Shown here: positions 1 through 9,569 of the stretch, one piece after another
Layout of the letters: each line of letters begins with the position of its first letter
Position numbering within the stretch: the first letter of the stretch is position 1
NCBI RefSeq assembly: GCF_000195635.1
Contig: NZ_GL882619.1
Coordinates: forward strand, 1-37,986
Reading direction: 5' to 3'
Length of the DNA: 37,986 bases
Source: Bacteroides fluxus YIT 12057
Lineage (GTDB): Bacteria > Bacteroidota > Bacteroidia > Bacteroidales > Bacteroidaceae
Program-made: the position numbers and the translations under genes
The notes under the pieces: generated by a model
The model's database searches: none
Seen by the model: the letters and a program-made list of their open reading frames with translations, nothing else
What the model was told of the DNA's origin: nothing

Positions 1-117
1 CCTCAGGTTTTTACGTTGACCCCAAAAGACGCCTACACCACATACACCTCCTATAGCAATAATCACTTGAATCTTACACAATTACTAAAAGGTGCAGTGG
101 TGCAGGTTAAAATATAG
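1..117 (+). CDS. C-terminal end of an unidentified protein (truncated by window edge)
   Basis: The first frame is open from base 1 and ends at a TAG at 115-117, giving 38 codons that finish in GAVVQVKI. The tail is threonine-, tyrosine- and asparagine-rich with an alternating hydrophobic end, as seen at the C-terminal beta strand of many secreted Bacteroides proteins. Its stop lies 22 bases before the stop of the leftward lyase-rhamnosidase gene, so the two genes would converge. I do not recognise the family; a 38-codon open frame can also arise by chance, so the call is tentative. Confidence 0.45.
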   Translation, partial: PQVFTLTPKDAYTTYTSYSNNHLNLTQLLKGAVVQVKI

Positions 118-139
118 AAAAAGCCAAACAGGCAACAGT

Positions 140-3100
140 TTACTTATTTACCTTCATCAAAGCAGAGAAATAATATGTACCAGGCTGTAGCGTCAATGAA
201 ATCTCATCTTTCTTTTCAAAATCCAGACTAACTCCTTCTGCATCTCGCCATGGGCATTCTCCTTCCGTTACCGAACCTGGCAACACATTATTCAGTTTTA
301 AAGTAGCGGTTGTATTGGCCGGAATCACAACCTCCAAATACAGCACACCGGAATCAACACGCCAGTTGGATACAATATTTCCATACATGGAATTATAATG
401 TGAACGTACCTGTTCAGGACCTTTCTCCGTAATCCAGGGTTCTATGACAAATTCCCTATAACCTGCCGCCGGCCGTTTAATGCCACCCAACGCCTCAATA
501 AACCAACTTCCGATATACAGATAAGAACTATGCAGTCCCGACCCGCGACACTCCCAATCCTCAAAGAGAGTTCCGGTGCCATACTTCAACATATTTCCCC
601 AACTTGGAAAATCTTCTTTGGCGGCCATCTCAAAAATAAGATCGCTACGACCATTATCCAACAAAGTATGCATCAAGAATGAGCCAGCAGTTATCCCACC
701 CCAGAAGTGGCCTTTACGGTTTACAAGTATCTCTTGTTCCAACCGTTTCCATACCTTCGCTTTTAATGATTTCGGAGGCAAGTCAACCATTATGGCAATA
801 GCCAGATAGGAAGGGAATCCATTTACATAACTATTATCTCTTGAATTAAAGAAGGCGGCATGTACAGCTTTACGAACCTGTGACGCACGTTGCCTGTAAG
901 CTGCCGCCACAGTTGTATTACCCAACACATCTGCAATACGCGCCGCTGTTTCAAGACTATAAATCCAATGGCAGTTATTGAAAAACAGAGTTTCACGCGT
1001 ATCCCCCAAAGCTTTACCTTGCTTTTCCATAGCCGATCTTTCCGGCCAGACATTCGGCCAAAGCCAGTCGCCCAAGAAACTCCATTTTCCACCCCAACGC
1101 ACCAGCATATCATTTTCCGACTTGGTTTCTACAAAGTCCAACCAACGCTGAATGGCCGGAAAGCTCTCCGAAAGAATACGCATATCCCCATACTGACGAT
1201 AGAACTCCCAAGGCAAAGTGATGCAAAAGCCACTCCAGGAAGGCCCGCCGCCGCCAATCCGAGTGGGAGCCGTATAGGGTACATTCCCATTGGCCTCTTG
1301 TACATCACGCCAATCTTCCATCCACTTGGAATAAAAAGCCCCCAACTGATAGTTCCCCAAGGCAGTACGTGTAGTAGCTAAAGCATCACCGCCATAACCA
1401 CAACGTTCGCGGTGAGGGCAATCAACCACATAATTGCCTAAACTCAGATTTTCAAAAGTCCACAAGGTAGTGCGATAAATATCATTCAAAAGAGGAATAT
1501 CACACTCAAAACCACCTGTACGGCGATAATCAGGACGAATCATCCAACCGCGAATCTGGTCCGGACGAGGCTTTTTACGAAGTCCTGTTATTTGTACCCA
1601 ACGTCCGGTCATATAGTTAAAACGGTTACAGAACGTACCTTTCCGTTTGGAGCCGACCTTATAAATACTGTGTATGCCATAACTGCATACATCTTTTTCC
1701 CTCTCAGAAAACTGAAAATGCACAGAATCACCAGGCTGCCCTTCGATCTGCATCTCAAACCAACCGGCATAATTAATCCCCATATCCACCCGATATACAC
1801 CCGGAGAAACTTCCAGAACAGAAAGAGGCTTTATCTCTTCCATCAGACGATTAGGTTCCGTACGGTCAGAAGAAACCTTGATGGCCGGATGATAAACCTT
1901 TGCTGCCGCCCAATCGGAATCATCAAAATCCACAGCACACCAATTGTCCGCTTCCAATGACGCATCATAAAATTCTCCTTCAAAATGGTGGGCTTCCCAA
2001 TACCCCATCAAAGTATTGGGGCTAGCATGCACTTTCCAGGAACTATCTGAAACAATCCGCAGTTCCTTGCCCGACGGCAGCCTTATTTCAGCCTGAGCCA
2101 ATGCCATAGGAATAGCCGGTTTATCCTCCCGCTGATAGGCGGGGAAAATAGCCCAAGAAGTACCCAGCCATAAAGCAACAACATTCTCTCCTGACTTCAG
2201 ATATGAAGCAATATCATACGTCATATAGCGGGCACGGGACTTATGGTCTGTGACAGAAGGGGCCAAGACAGCATCTCCTACCTTCATCCCATTCACATAC
2301 AACTCGTGATAACCGACAGAAGCCACATACATGACAGCATCCTCAGGCACACCGGACAAGGTGAACGTCTTGCGTAACCAAGGATCGGACATCTTATTGT
2401 TTATCTTCTTTCCACCCATGCTCTGTGACTCCATCTCTGCACTGCCTATCCAACGGGCAGTCCAGCTGCCAGCAAACAATCCCATCCTCCACGAGGCCAC
2501 AGTGCTCCAGGCAGACCAAACTCCCCGCTCATCGGAAACACCAACTTTCCAGAAACATTTCTGTCCGGCAGACAAAGGACGCCCTCCATAAACAATATTC
2601 ACGGATTCGGGTGAACGAACAATACCGCTGTCCCAAAGATCACCTTGATTATTGTCCAGAAGATTTTGGGAACTGGCTACCAGAATCCTGTATGCAGTCT
2701 GTTTCTCGCCACGTGCAAGAGATGTATTTCCCATCTTCCAGCTCAAACGGGGCTGGCTCACATCAATACCCAGAGGGTTCGCCAGATACTCGCACTGCAA
2801 GCCACACGGCTGTAGGTCATGCACCTCAACAGAAACTGTACTTCCTGTATATGCTCCATCAGGAAGGCTTATTTCCATTTCTCTCCCATTAAGAAACAAG
2901 CAAATCCGTTTCTGCTTAAAAAGAGGATCGGCAACCCATACGTTGAATTTGCCATCCTTTCGTTCCATATAGACCATTACCGGCTTGTCCGTACGCAAAA
3001 CCAATCCTTCTTCCAACTTCACCGCCCCGGGGCAATGGAATACCACAGCGTACAAGTTGTTTACTTGAACAGCTTGTACAGCCAGAGTATTCTTCACTAT

Positions 3101-4897
3101 ATTAAAAGTTTGTGTCGATACAAAAGTTTGAAATTCATCCAGCGTCTTACCCGGAACAACCATATAAGCATACTTTCCATCTGCCGCTTTCTTTCCATGA
3201 CTAATCCTGATGCTAAAAATATCCGCGGAAATTCTCTTATCGCTTTCACTGACATTTATCTCCTTCCAAGATCCTGATTGCCTTTTACTTTCAACAACTA
3301 TTTCTCCTCCAGAAGGGAATAAATAACCTACTTTGTCATGATACACCCATGTCGGATTTTTTACAGTAGCCTCCTTTTTATATATATCTGCGGTACCGTC
3401 TTTACCAACTACCATGTCACCGGTATAGAAACACTGATTTACAGTTGTCGCAACTTCTTCCGGAGCGTTAGACGCAATTCCGGTACCCAGACACAAAAGT
3501 ACATCCTCCAGAAAAAAATATGCCTTGTGAGCTTTTACACCTTTATAATCATGTTCATAAGCTATTACACCATTCTTACCATTGCTGACCCCACCGCCAA
3601 ACTCGTTCCGCCCGAACAGATAACCATGCAACAAAGCCGAGTCCGGCTGTTGTACAGCCGTAGTACCTGGAATTCCACACCAATTCCATACAGGAAATAT
3701 ATTCTTATACTCCATCCCTGAAGTCATAATGTTCGTGGCTCCCAAGGGAAGATTATAACCTTTCAGATTCTCCCCGTTAAGCATTTCGGTACCATTTGCA
3801 CGGGTAGAAATAACTTTTGCCGACAGGTAATAATCGGCACCATGTTGCACCATCATGTCGGACTTCCAAAAATATTTATTTCCCGGAGCAGGAAAATCCG
3901 CACCAGAAAGATGCTTTTTCCATGCCGAATAATCAGCGGCACATGAAGGGTCATTCTTCTCCATACGCGCCAATGTTATGGCAGATATATTACCGACTCC
4001 GTCAAGACGCGATATATTACGCCCGACAGTACCGAAATCAAACGCCTGCCTATACCCCAGCCAACGCTGTCCGTTCAACATTAGGTTAGAGAAAATATCT
4101 TTCTTCTCCTGAGTGAAATAACTTTCGAAAACAGTACCTTTCACCAACTGAAGATAATAAGCAATATCATCTACATAAGACAGACCATATCCACCGGAAT
4201 ATAATTGCGGACGATGCTGATGAAAACTGCCGTCAATCTTGATACCCTCATCTCCCTGTCGCGGAACAATCATAATAGTGGAAGCAATAGATTCAAACCC
4301 TATCCGCACCAACTCTATATTGTTCTCGATACATCCTTTGTGGATAGTGATATTAGATACCCAAGTGCGGTTTTTACCCTTATGACCCTTGTTTCCTGTC
4401 TGGTCACGCAAGTAAGAAGAATAGCGCATCAACTTCTTCTCACTGATCTTACCTTTCAACAGAATCAACGGAACCATGTAATCCTGCTGAGCGCCAATAT
4501 CATTAAACCACCAGTTTTTCGACACCGGACGCACTTTATACCAATAATCGATTCCTGCCACAATCTTATTCAGCAACTTGCCGGAAGCATGGTATTTACT
4601 ATCCGGTTTCCGATAAGCGACAGCCATAATGGCCAATCTTTTCAGATGTGCCCCCACCGGGAAATAAGCTCCTTCATGTACAGTAATATAATCCAAGTCC
4701 GGGAAACTGCCATCCGGACGCAACATATTCATGTAGCGTGCTACAGTTTCTCCGTCAAAATCCGCTTCCAGATGGGCTGAAACCAACCGGTGAGTCATTT
4801 CATCCAGTTCTTTACGATCATTAACTCCCTCTCCTCCTGCATAAGCCCAGAAAGAGAAGAAGCTAAAAATAAGAGTCAATACTTGTAATCGTCTCAT
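140..4897 (-). CDS. Polysaccharide lyase family 8 - alpha-L-rhamnosidase (GH78) fusion protein
   Basis: A 1585-residue secreted protein with a signal peptide (residues 1-20, ending AYA). Residues about 25-690 are a PL8 lyase (hyaluronate/chondroitin/xanthan lyase family). The catalytic set known from chondroitinase AC is present: Asn176, His228 and Tyr237 (nine residues apart, in QHRPQLYSGGY), Arg293 in VGRNISR, and Glu376 in NGEN. Residues about 691-1585 are a full GH78 rhamnosidase, starting at the typical CEYLANPLGID / PRLSW motif. It has the acid motif DCPHRER (Asp1159, Arg1163, Glu1164), Asp1171, and probable base Glu1446 in TGTLFEDW; the D-x5-E and D-x12-D spacing matches known GH78 enzymes. 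Both halves look catalytically intact. It is the last gene of the operon, 13 bases after the GH28 gene. PL8 enzymes are normally single-module, so the fusion is unusual. Exact substrate unknown; a uronate- and rhamnose-containing glycan is inferred. Confidence 0.9.
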   Translation of the reverse strand: MRRLQVLTLIFSFFSFWAYAGGEGVNDRKELDEMTHRLVSAHLEADFDGETVARYMNMLRPDGSFPDLDYITVHEGAYFPVGAHLKRLAIMAVAYRKPDSKYHASGKLLNKIVAGIDYWYKVRPVSKNWWFNDIGAQQDYMVPLILLKGKISEKKLMRYSSYLRDQTGNKGHKGKNRTWVSNITIHKGCIENNIELVRIGFESIASTIMIVPRQGDEGIKIDGSFHQHRPQLYSGGYGLSYVDDIAYYLQLVKGTVFESYFTQEKKDIFSNLMLNGQRWLGYRQAFDFGTVGRNISRLDGVGNISAITLARMEKNDPSCAADYSAWKKHLSGADFPAPGNKYFWKSDMMVQHGADYYLSAKVISTRANGTEMLNGENLKGYNLPLGATNIMTSGMEYKNIFPVWNWCGIPGTTAVQQPDSALLHGYLFGRNEFGGGVSNGKNGVIAYEHDYKGVKAHKAYFFLEDVLLCLGTGIASNAPEEVATTVNQCFYTGDMVVGKDGTADIYKKEATVKNPTWVYHDKVGYLFPSGGEIVVESKRQSGSWKEINVSESDKRISADIFSIRISHGKKAADGKYAYMVVPGKTLDEFQTFVSTQTFNIVKNTLAVQAVQVNNLYAVVFHCPGAVKLEEGLVLRTDKPVMVYMERKDGKFNVWVADPLFKQKRICLFLNGREMEISLPDGAYTGSTVSVEVHDLQPCGLQCEYLANPLGIDVSQPRLSWKMGNTSLARGEKQTAYRILVASSQNLLDNNQGDLWDSGIVRSPESVNIVYGGRPLSAGQKCFWKVGVSDERGVWSAWSTVASWRMGLFAGSWTARWIGSAEMESQSMGGKKINNKMSDPWLRKTFTLSGVPEDAVMYVASVGYHELYVNGMKVGDAVLAPSVTDHKSRARYMTYDIASYLKSGENVVALWLGTSWAIFPAYQREDKPAIPMALAQAEIRLPSGKELRIVSDSSWKVHASPNTLMGYWEAHHFEGEFYDASLEADNWCAVDFDDSDWAAAKVYHPAIKVSSDRTEPNRLMEEIKPLSVLEVSPGVYRVDMGINYAGWFEMQIEGQPGDSVHFQFSEREKDVCSYGIHSIYKVGSKRKGTFCNRFNYMTGRWVQITGLRKKPRPDQIRGWMIRPDYRRTGGFECDIPLLNDIYRTTLWTFENLSLGNYVVDCPHRERCGYGGDALATTRTALGNYQLGAFYSKWMEDWRDVQEANGNVPYTAPTRIGGGGPSWSGFCITLPWEFYRQYGDMRILSESFPAIQRWLDFVETKSENDMLVRWGGKWSFLGDWLWPNVWPERSAMEKQGKALGDTRETLFFNNCHWIYSLETAARIADVLGNTTVAAAYRQRASQVRKAVHAAFFNSRDNSYVNGFPSYLAIAIMVDLPPKSLKAKVWKRLEQEILVNRKGHFWGGITAGSFLMHTLLDNGRSDLIFEMAAKEDFPSWGNMLKYGTGTLFEDWECRGSGLHSSYLYIGSWFIEALGGIKRPAAGYREFVIEPWITEKGPEQVRSHYNSMYGNIVSNWRVDSGVLYLEVVIPANTTATLKLNNVLPGSVTEGECPWRDAEGVSLDFEKKDEISLTLQPGTYYFSALMKVNK

Positions 4898-4910
4898 AGT
4901 TGTACGAACC

Positions 4911-6383
4911 TTATTTATTCAAACATTTACCGTCGGATACAATATCGGAGCTACGTACCGTACGGATAAATCGGGCATCAGCAGGAGCTGCTCCCTTACA
5001 TAGATTGAATTCCGCCCCCATGACATCATCCAAAAAGAAAAGTGGACGCTCGTCGGAAACCGCAGCCTCAAAACGGACATTATTAAAACGTACATTCCTG
5101 GCATGCCGGACATAAAAACCTGCAGCCGGTAATGTATTGCCAAACATCCTGTTTTCCGGGTAACTTTTCGTCATTTCCGGAACCTGTTTTGCCACCATCT
5201 CCGGTGTACCTCCGCCAGGATAACTTATCTGCACATTATTAATGGAAACATTTTCTATATAAGAGCCCTCTACCCCTGTAATGGAACAAGCTATCAGACT
5301 TTCAGCCGTAGCCACCACATTACTGATATTGATATTTTTCAGTACCCCTCCTTCTTTACGGAACGTGCGATGTCTATCACCCAAACGAATAAATATAGGA
5401 GTCTGCACATCACGCATAGAGATGTTGGAAACAGTAATTCCGTCAATAATCCCTCCATCTACCATTTCAATGGCAACACCGGAAATTACCGTTACATCCG
5501 CCGAAATGTGTTCCAATTGCTTGCTCCAATGACGAATATTATCTTCAGCGGCACGGCGAACCACACAGTTGGAAACTGCAATATTACGATATCCGCCATG
5601 AGACGCTGTACCAAATTTTATCGCATTACAGTTACTTGCAGTCACACAGTTGGTAACTGTGATATTTTCGCATAACTCAGGATGGTCACTCTTAAAACAG
5701 ATGGCATCATCTTCCACATCAATATAACAGTCGGAAATAACAGCATTTTTTGCATCAATGTCCAAACCATCATTGTTATAGTTGCAATGGCTGAATACTT
5801 TCAAGCCACGTATCGTCACATCTTCACATTTTTCATAATGCTGTACCCAATAAGCAGAGTTGCGCAACGTCAAATCGGCCACTACAATCCCCTTACATTC
5901 TACCAGATAAATAATCTTGGGACGTTTAGGTCCACCGTCCGCATCATTGCCGAACTGAAAAGTCTTGCTTCCTCCCTGTCCGTCAATAGTGCCGAAACCT
6001 GTAAGAGAAATGTTTTTCTGTCCACGCGCATACAAGAGCGCTGAAGACTGGTTCATGGAACCATCCTTAAAAGGAAAAGCATTATCATAATCAGACAAAC
6101 GGGTACTCGCCAGTAACAAAGCCCCGAAATCAAGATGAAGATTCACATTCGATTTCAATTCTACGGGACGTATCAAATAGACGCCCGACGGGACCAATAC
6201 CGTTCCTCCGCCTTTCCGGGAACACTCATCCACAGCTTTCTGAATGACAACCGTGTTATCCGTCACCCCATCCCCTTTGGCACCACGTTTTGTAATATCG
6301 ATAGTTTCTGCCTGAAGAGAGGCGGAAAACAACAAGGCAACTGCCAGTAACAAAGTCTTGAATTTATTATTCATGATTTTCAT
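4911..6383 (-). CDS. GH28 family glycosidase (polygalacturonase-like)
   Basis: A 490-residue secreted right-handed beta-helix protein. A signal peptide (about residues 1-25) precedes the GH28/pectate-lyase-3 entry motif (TIDITKRGAKGDGVTDNT). The family's catalytic signatures are visible: NNDGLDI (Asp205), EDDAICFKS (Asp225/Asp226), and SHGGYRNI (His262). GH28 enzymes hydrolyse alpha-galacturonide or rhamnogalacturonan-type linkages, mostly exo-acting in Bacteroides; the precise linkage cannot be read here. The start ATG overlaps the stop of the upstream GH88 gene by four bases (ATGA), which indicates translational coupling. A second in-frame ATG three codons later (MNNKF) is an equally plausible start. 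Third gene of the operon. Confidence 0.88.
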   Translation of the reverse strand: MKIMNNKFKTLLLAVALLFSASLQAETIDITKRGAKGDGVTDNTVVIQKAVDECSRKGGGTVLVPSGVYLIRPVELKSNVNLHLDFGALLLASTRLSDYDNAFPFKDGSMNQSSALLYARGQKNISLTGFGTIDGQGGSKTFQFGNDADGGPKRPKIIYLVECKGIVVADLTLRNSAYWVQHYEKCEDVTIRGLKVFSHCNYNNDGLDIDAKNAVISDCYIDVEDDAICFKSDHPELCENITVTNCVTASNCNAIKFGTASHGGYRNIAVSNCVVRRAAEDNIRHWSKQLEHISADVTVISGVAIEMVDGGIIDGITVSNISMRDVQTPIFIRLGDRHRTFRKEGGVLKNINISNVVATAESLIACSITGVEGSYIENVSINNVQISYPGGGTPEMVAKQVPEMTKSYPENRMFGNTLPAAGFYVRHARNVRFNNVRFEAAVSDERPLFFLDDVMGAEFNLCKGAAPADARFIRTVRSSDIVSDGKCLNK

Positions 6384-7570
6384 TTTATGTTATTTAATGA
6401 TTTATATCTGCACAAAGCCTCTACATAATAATAATCGGCATATGTCAAAGGCATGTCAACTTCCGTTCCCGACGGAATATTACCTACCGAATGTTTCAGA
6501 ATAAAGCCACCATTGGTTCCCGGCTCCGCCGTATATTCCGGCGACGATAAAGTATGCAGCATTTTTTCGGCTGCTTTAATATATTTCCTGGACAACTCTT
6601 CCGGAACATACCGGCACAACTCCAGCAACCCAGAACAATTGATGGCAGCCGCAGAAGCGTCACGTAGTGCATGTGGTATGTCAGGAGCATTAAAATCCCA
6701 ATATGGAATCAAGTCTTTCGGCATATTGGGATGATTCAAGATGAATTCAGCCACTTTAACAGCCTGATCCAGGTATTTCGTGTCCTTGGTAAAACGATAC
6801 ATCATAGTATAGCCATATAATCCCCAGGCCTGTCCACGAGACCAAGCTGATTTTTCAGAAAAACCTTGGCCTGCCTGATAATGCTTGATAGTACCATCTG
6901 CCGGATTATAGTTCAAGCCATGATAAAGACTGTTATCTGCACGAAAATGATTTTTCAATGTCGTATCGGCATGTTTTACCGCAATATCATAGAAAGTACT
7001 GTCACCAGTAGCCTGAGTAGCCCAAAACAACAATTCCAAATTCATCATATTGTCGATAATGACTACATAGTCATTAGGCTTGCGATTGTGGGACTTGATA
7101 CATCCCACCACAGGACTGAAACGGGAAATCAATGAACGGGCACTATTCACCATAATATCCTTATACTCCGGTTGAGGAGCCAAACGATTAGCATTGCCAT
7201 AACTGCAATACATCATAAAGCCAACATCATGCGTATTTACGTTATATTGTTCCGGTTCCAACAGTTTCAACATACGTACACCCTCAGCATATATGTCCTT
7301 ATTCCCTGTCTCTCCATAAAGATAGAATAATGTACCTGGATAAAAGCCACTGCACCACCACTCCGAATTACTGGTTATCAAACGTTGCATAGGCTTGTTA
7401 TAAGTCTTTGGAAATTTATTCGCTCCGTTCAATTCATCACGCATATAAAGATATTGACGGGTAGCATTTTCCAATGCCTGATCCACTTTTACTTTTCCTT
7501 TTGCCAACAAAGTATCCGTAGAAAAAGAGGAAACAATGACTACAGCAATTAATAATACTAATTTTTTCAT
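6380..7570 (-). CDS. GH88 unsaturated glucuronyl hydrolase
   Basis: A 396-residue alpha/alpha-barrel enzyme with an N-terminal signal peptide (about residues 1-23, ending LLA), so probably periplasmic. GH88 enzymes hydrate and remove the 4,5-unsaturated uronic acid left at the non-reducing end by polysaccharide lyases. Two catalytic-type aspartates appear in the right contexts: Asp115 in NTHDVGF and Asp173 in IIDNMMNLELL. The family block SAWSRGQAWGLYG lies at 241-253. It fits directly downstream of a PL8 lyase reaction, the lyase being encoded in the same operon. The closely related GH105 family is the main alternative, but the NTHDVGFMMYCSYGNA context favours GH88. Second gene of the operon, 88 bases after the GH78-like gene. 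Confidence 0.9.
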   Translation of the reverse strand: MKKLVLLIAVVIVSSFSTDTLLAKGKVKVDQALENATRQYLYMRDELNGANKFPKTYNKPMQRLITSNSEWWCSGFYPGTLFYLYGETGNKDIYAEGVRMLKLLEPEQYNVNTHDVGFMMYCSYGNANRLAPQPEYKDIMVNSARSLISRFSPVVGCIKSHNRKPNDYVVIIDNMMNLELLFWATQATGDSTFYDIAVKHADTTLKNHFRADNSLYHGLNYNPADGTIKHYQAGQGFSEKSAWSRGQAWGLYGYTMMYRFTKDTKYLDQAVKVAEFILNHPNMPKDLIPYWDFNAPDIPHALRDASAAAINCSGLLELCRYVPEELSRKYIKAAEKMLHTLSSPEYTAEPGTNGGFILKHSVGNIPSGTEVDMPLTYADYYYVEALCRYKSLNNIK

Positions 7571-7658
7571 GGGTTTATACTTTCATTTATTATTATATTA
7601 TTTTAAAATTCCATTTATTTACGTTCTATCCCACTTACCACCAACACTTTTAAAACCT

Positions 7659-9413
7659 TCATTTTGCAGATGACAATACCTTTACTTCAGATGGAGCATC
7701 AATCCTACTCTTTATCTTACCGTCGATCCCTACTTCATGACGAATTGAAATTATACCATAAGGAGTTGGAAATGTTCCTTCCACCCACTTCAGACCACAT
7801 AAATGAGGAAGTATCCTAACCACGCGGCAGCCCGGCTCAACCACCTGTACCCCAAGCACATACTCACTCAACCAAGACGTCGGTCCCGAAGCCCAACCAT
7901 GACAAAGACTATGCCGAAAACCTTTATAACAATAAGCTCCATAATCACCATGAATATCTTTTCTGCCATCCGGAACCAACTCATCAATGCGAGCGGCATT
8001 GGGCAACCATTCTATATTAAAATCTTCCCAAAAAGTAGTTGCTCCCAAATCGATCATGGCTCCCCAATATTGACGGATCACATCACAGGCCCCTTGATAA
8101 TTGCCCGCAGCAGCCATTGCCCGCAACATATAATAACCATAAAAAGTAGAGAATCCTTTCGGGCCATTTACAGACAGATATTTTTGATCAGCCTCTTTGG
8201 GATCCATCAGTCCGGCAAGTGCCAATAAAGAAGCAGCCTGTTTGGAACCGGGAGCATCTGGGGCAACTCCAGACCTCAACAACGCTTCTTTCACTATGGG
8301 GGCAACTCTAACCATTTTATCAAAAACAGCCTGACATTCAACTGCCAAATCATTATCTCCCAAAATTTTGCATAGTTCACTTCCTGCCTTCATTGCCTGT
8401 ACCATCAATCCCTGCAGACCAGCGTTGACAGCAATAGGATTCGCCCAAGAGGGCCAATCAAGAAAACGCTTGCCATCCAACCTCTCTACCCCGTCTGCAC
8501 CGACTTTAGTAATAAGATAGCGAAGCAGCGCAACCAGATAACTCCTTTGTTCTTTCAGATAAGCAAGATCACCGTGATAATAGTACCAATCACGCTGAAT
8601 CAGCAACCACCAGATTGAATATGAACTGATACCATTCATCCATCCGGGTAACGGTGTTAGGTCACGAATTAAATCAAGGCTTTTAGGTACTACTTCATTA
8701 TAGCCGAAAACGGTACTCACAGTCATCACTTCCGGATGCAAATCACCAACCCAGACTAAACGATCACGTTTAATCCCGTCCCAAAGGTATTCTTGCATAT
8801 TCAAATGTACAGTATAGGCTCCGGTTTGCCAAATCCGGTTCAGCCGTTCATCATTACAGCGAAAAGAACCTTTATAAGGAATGTCTCTAAAAATAGAGAT
8901 GGCACGAACTTCCTTCAACTGTAACTCGACAGAATCGTCCAACACGTCTATACGAACAAAACGAAAACCCGAATTACCCACTTCCATCACCCCCAACCAA
9001 GGAAGTTTAATGATGAAATCACGCATTGCATGATCATTGGTAGCACCATTCACGCCATTGACATCACACATTGCTTCACCTACCGATTCACCCAAACGAA
9101 TGCGGACTGTTATAGGATCATGTATAGCCGGTGCCCCGGTTACAATTTGCAAACCACCTTGCAGTTCTTTACCGAAATCAAGCAAAATGGCCGGATGGCA
9201 CTTGTCTGTACTGGTTATTTTACAAATATTCCGATTGACCAAATCCGACTGTCCGTTACCGGAAAGAAGTAAATTATCTAGTCCTTGAATCAGTTGTCCT
9301 TCCTGCTGCCAAACAACACGTACGGGAGAAAGATATTCACGCGTACGACTATCACGTTGCTGGGCAAACAACACCATAGGTAAAAAAGAAATGAGAATAA
9401 ATATATTTTTCAT
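7659..9413 (-). CDS. GH78-like alpha-L-rhamnosidase-family protein
   Basis: A 584-residue secreted protein with a signal peptide (residues 1-18, MKNIFILISF to VLFAQQ). The chosen start is the ATG at 9411-9413; a longer frame from a TTG two codons upstream is less likely. It contains a short beta-sandwich region, then a six-hairpin (alpha/alpha)6 barrel from about residue 183, as in GH78. The acid motif reads DGIKRDR (Asp212, Asp217) with Asp224 twelve residues on, and probable base Glu463 in GATTFWEDF. Where canonical GH78 has RER, this protein has RDR, so the usual general-acid glutamate is an aspartate. It is shorter than typical GH78 enzymes (about 900 residues) and lacks their N-terminal carbohydrate-binding-type modules. 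First gene of the operon, closest to the HTCS, hence probably the first to be induced. Rhamnosidase activity is likely but not certain. Confidence 0.8.
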   Translation of the reverse strand: MKNIFILISFLPMVLFAQQRDSRTREYLSPVRVVWQQEGQLIQGLDNLLLSGNGQSDLVNRNICKITSTDKCHPAILLDFGKELQGGLQIVTGAPAIHDPITVRIRLGESVGEAMCDVNGVNGATNDHAMRDFIIKLPWLGVMEVGNSGFRFVRIDVLDDSVELQLKEVRAISIFRDIPYKGSFRCNDERLNRIWQTGAYTVHLNMQEYLWDGIKRDRLVWVGDLHPEVMTVSTVFGYNEVVPKSLDLIRDLTPLPGWMNGISSYSIWWLLIQRDWYYYHGDLAYLKEQRSYLVALLRYLITKVGADGVERLDGKRFLDWPSWANPIAVNAGLQGLMVQAMKAGSELCKILGDNDLAVECQAVFDKMVRVAPIVKEALLRSGVAPDAPGSKQAASLLALAGLMDPKEADQKYLSVNGPKGFSTFYGYYMLRAMAAAGNYQGACDVIRQYWGAMIDLGATTFWEDFNIEWLPNAARIDELVPDGRKDIHGDYGAYCYKGFRHSLCHGWASGPTSWLSEYVLGVQVVEPGCRVVRILPHLCGLKWVEGTFPTPYGIISIRHEVGIDGKIKSRIDAPSEVKVLSSAK

Positions 9414-9447
9414 ATTCAACTAAATCTTGACATGATTCCACAATAAT

Positions 9448-9506
9448 CACTTTTTCTTTTTTTAAAGAAGAGTGGATAAACTTTGCAAATAAATCTTCAT
9501 CCACTC
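9448..9506 (-). promoter_or_regulatory. Two mutually exclusive hairpins in the operon leader
   Basis: Read on the minus strand, GAGTGGAT (9499-9506) can pair with ATCCACTC (9470-9477), an 8-bp perfect stem with a 21-base loop. The same CACTC segment, continuing as CACTCTTCTTT, can instead pair with AAAGAAAAAGTG just downstream (down to 9448). The two stems share bases, so only one can form. No clear U-run follows, so classical attenuation is not evident. Function is inferred only. Confidence 0.3.
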
Positions 9507-9569
9507 ACTTTTACCTTAAACTTAACTTATACCCTTTGAACCTGAAACATTCCTGTTTCTTTCTATTAG

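Noticed and set aside
890..1381. Long open frames on the opposite strand of the lyase-rhamnosidase gene (also 4205-4780 and others)
   Set aside because: They are antisense shadows of a strongly supported gene, with no domain signature or promoter box.
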